This document shows, piece by piece, positions 5,962 to 5,975 of a stretch of 5,975 nt of DNA. Each line of letters starts with the position of its first letter. Position 1 is the first letter of the stretch. Origin of the DNA: Nitrosomonas sp. UBA6494 (lineage in GTDB: Bacteria > Pseudomonadota > Gammaproteobacteria > Burkholderiales > Nitrosomonadaceae); the NCBI GenBank assembly GCA_002435335.1, contig DJMI01000050.1, positions 1 through 5,975 on the forward strand, in the 5' to 3' direction. The position numbers were made by a program, and so were the translations under genes. The notes below the pieces were generated by a model that saw only the letters and a list, made by a program, of their open reading frames with translations, made no database searches and was not told where the DNA came from.

Positions 5962-5975
5962 GTAAACCAGAAATC

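Overview
The window looks like part of a betaproteobacterial chromosome. I lean towards a Nitrosomonas-like ammonia oxidiser because of the roughly 50% GC genes, the protein resemblance and a palindromic insertion remnant, but the assignment rests on general resemblance and is tentative. Every supported gene is on the minus strand, so the window is transcribed from high to low coordinates.

From right to left: (1) 5245-5906 is a compact type II toxin-antitoxin module, a Phd/YefM-type antitoxin followed 2 nt later by a PIN-domain (VapC-like) toxin. Dyad symmetries in front of the antitoxin could be its autoregulatory operator. (2) 4694-5244 is a 551-nt gene-free stretch. It holds a ~168-bp fold-back (MITE-like) element with perfect 22-bp terminal inverted repeats (4899-5066), a separate 15-bp palindrome (4827-4841) and a plausible sigma70-type promoter for the genes to its left. 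(3) 437-4693 is a tight run of genes with gaps of only 24, 29, 25 and 41 nt. In order these are ilvE (branched-chain aminotransferase), a 67-aa CHCC zinc-finger protein related to mitochondrial NDUFS6, a phosphomannomutase/phosphoglucomutase (AlgC type) and nadE (glutamine-dependent NAD+ synthetase). (4) 1-437 is the 5' end of hrpA (DEAH-box RNA helicase), cut by the window edge.

The run from ilvE to hrpA reads as one housekeeping operon expressed from a promoter just upstream of ilvE. Its products act in unrelated pathways: branched-chain amino acid synthesis, sugar-phosphate interconversion for polysaccharides, NAD synthesis and RNA remodelling. The grouping therefore suggests shared growth-related expression rather than one pathway. 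The toxin-antitoxin pair and the fold-back element are the accessory part of the window. I see no clear new system. The fold-back element is the most distinctive structure, followed by unusual residues around the glutaminase active site of NadE.
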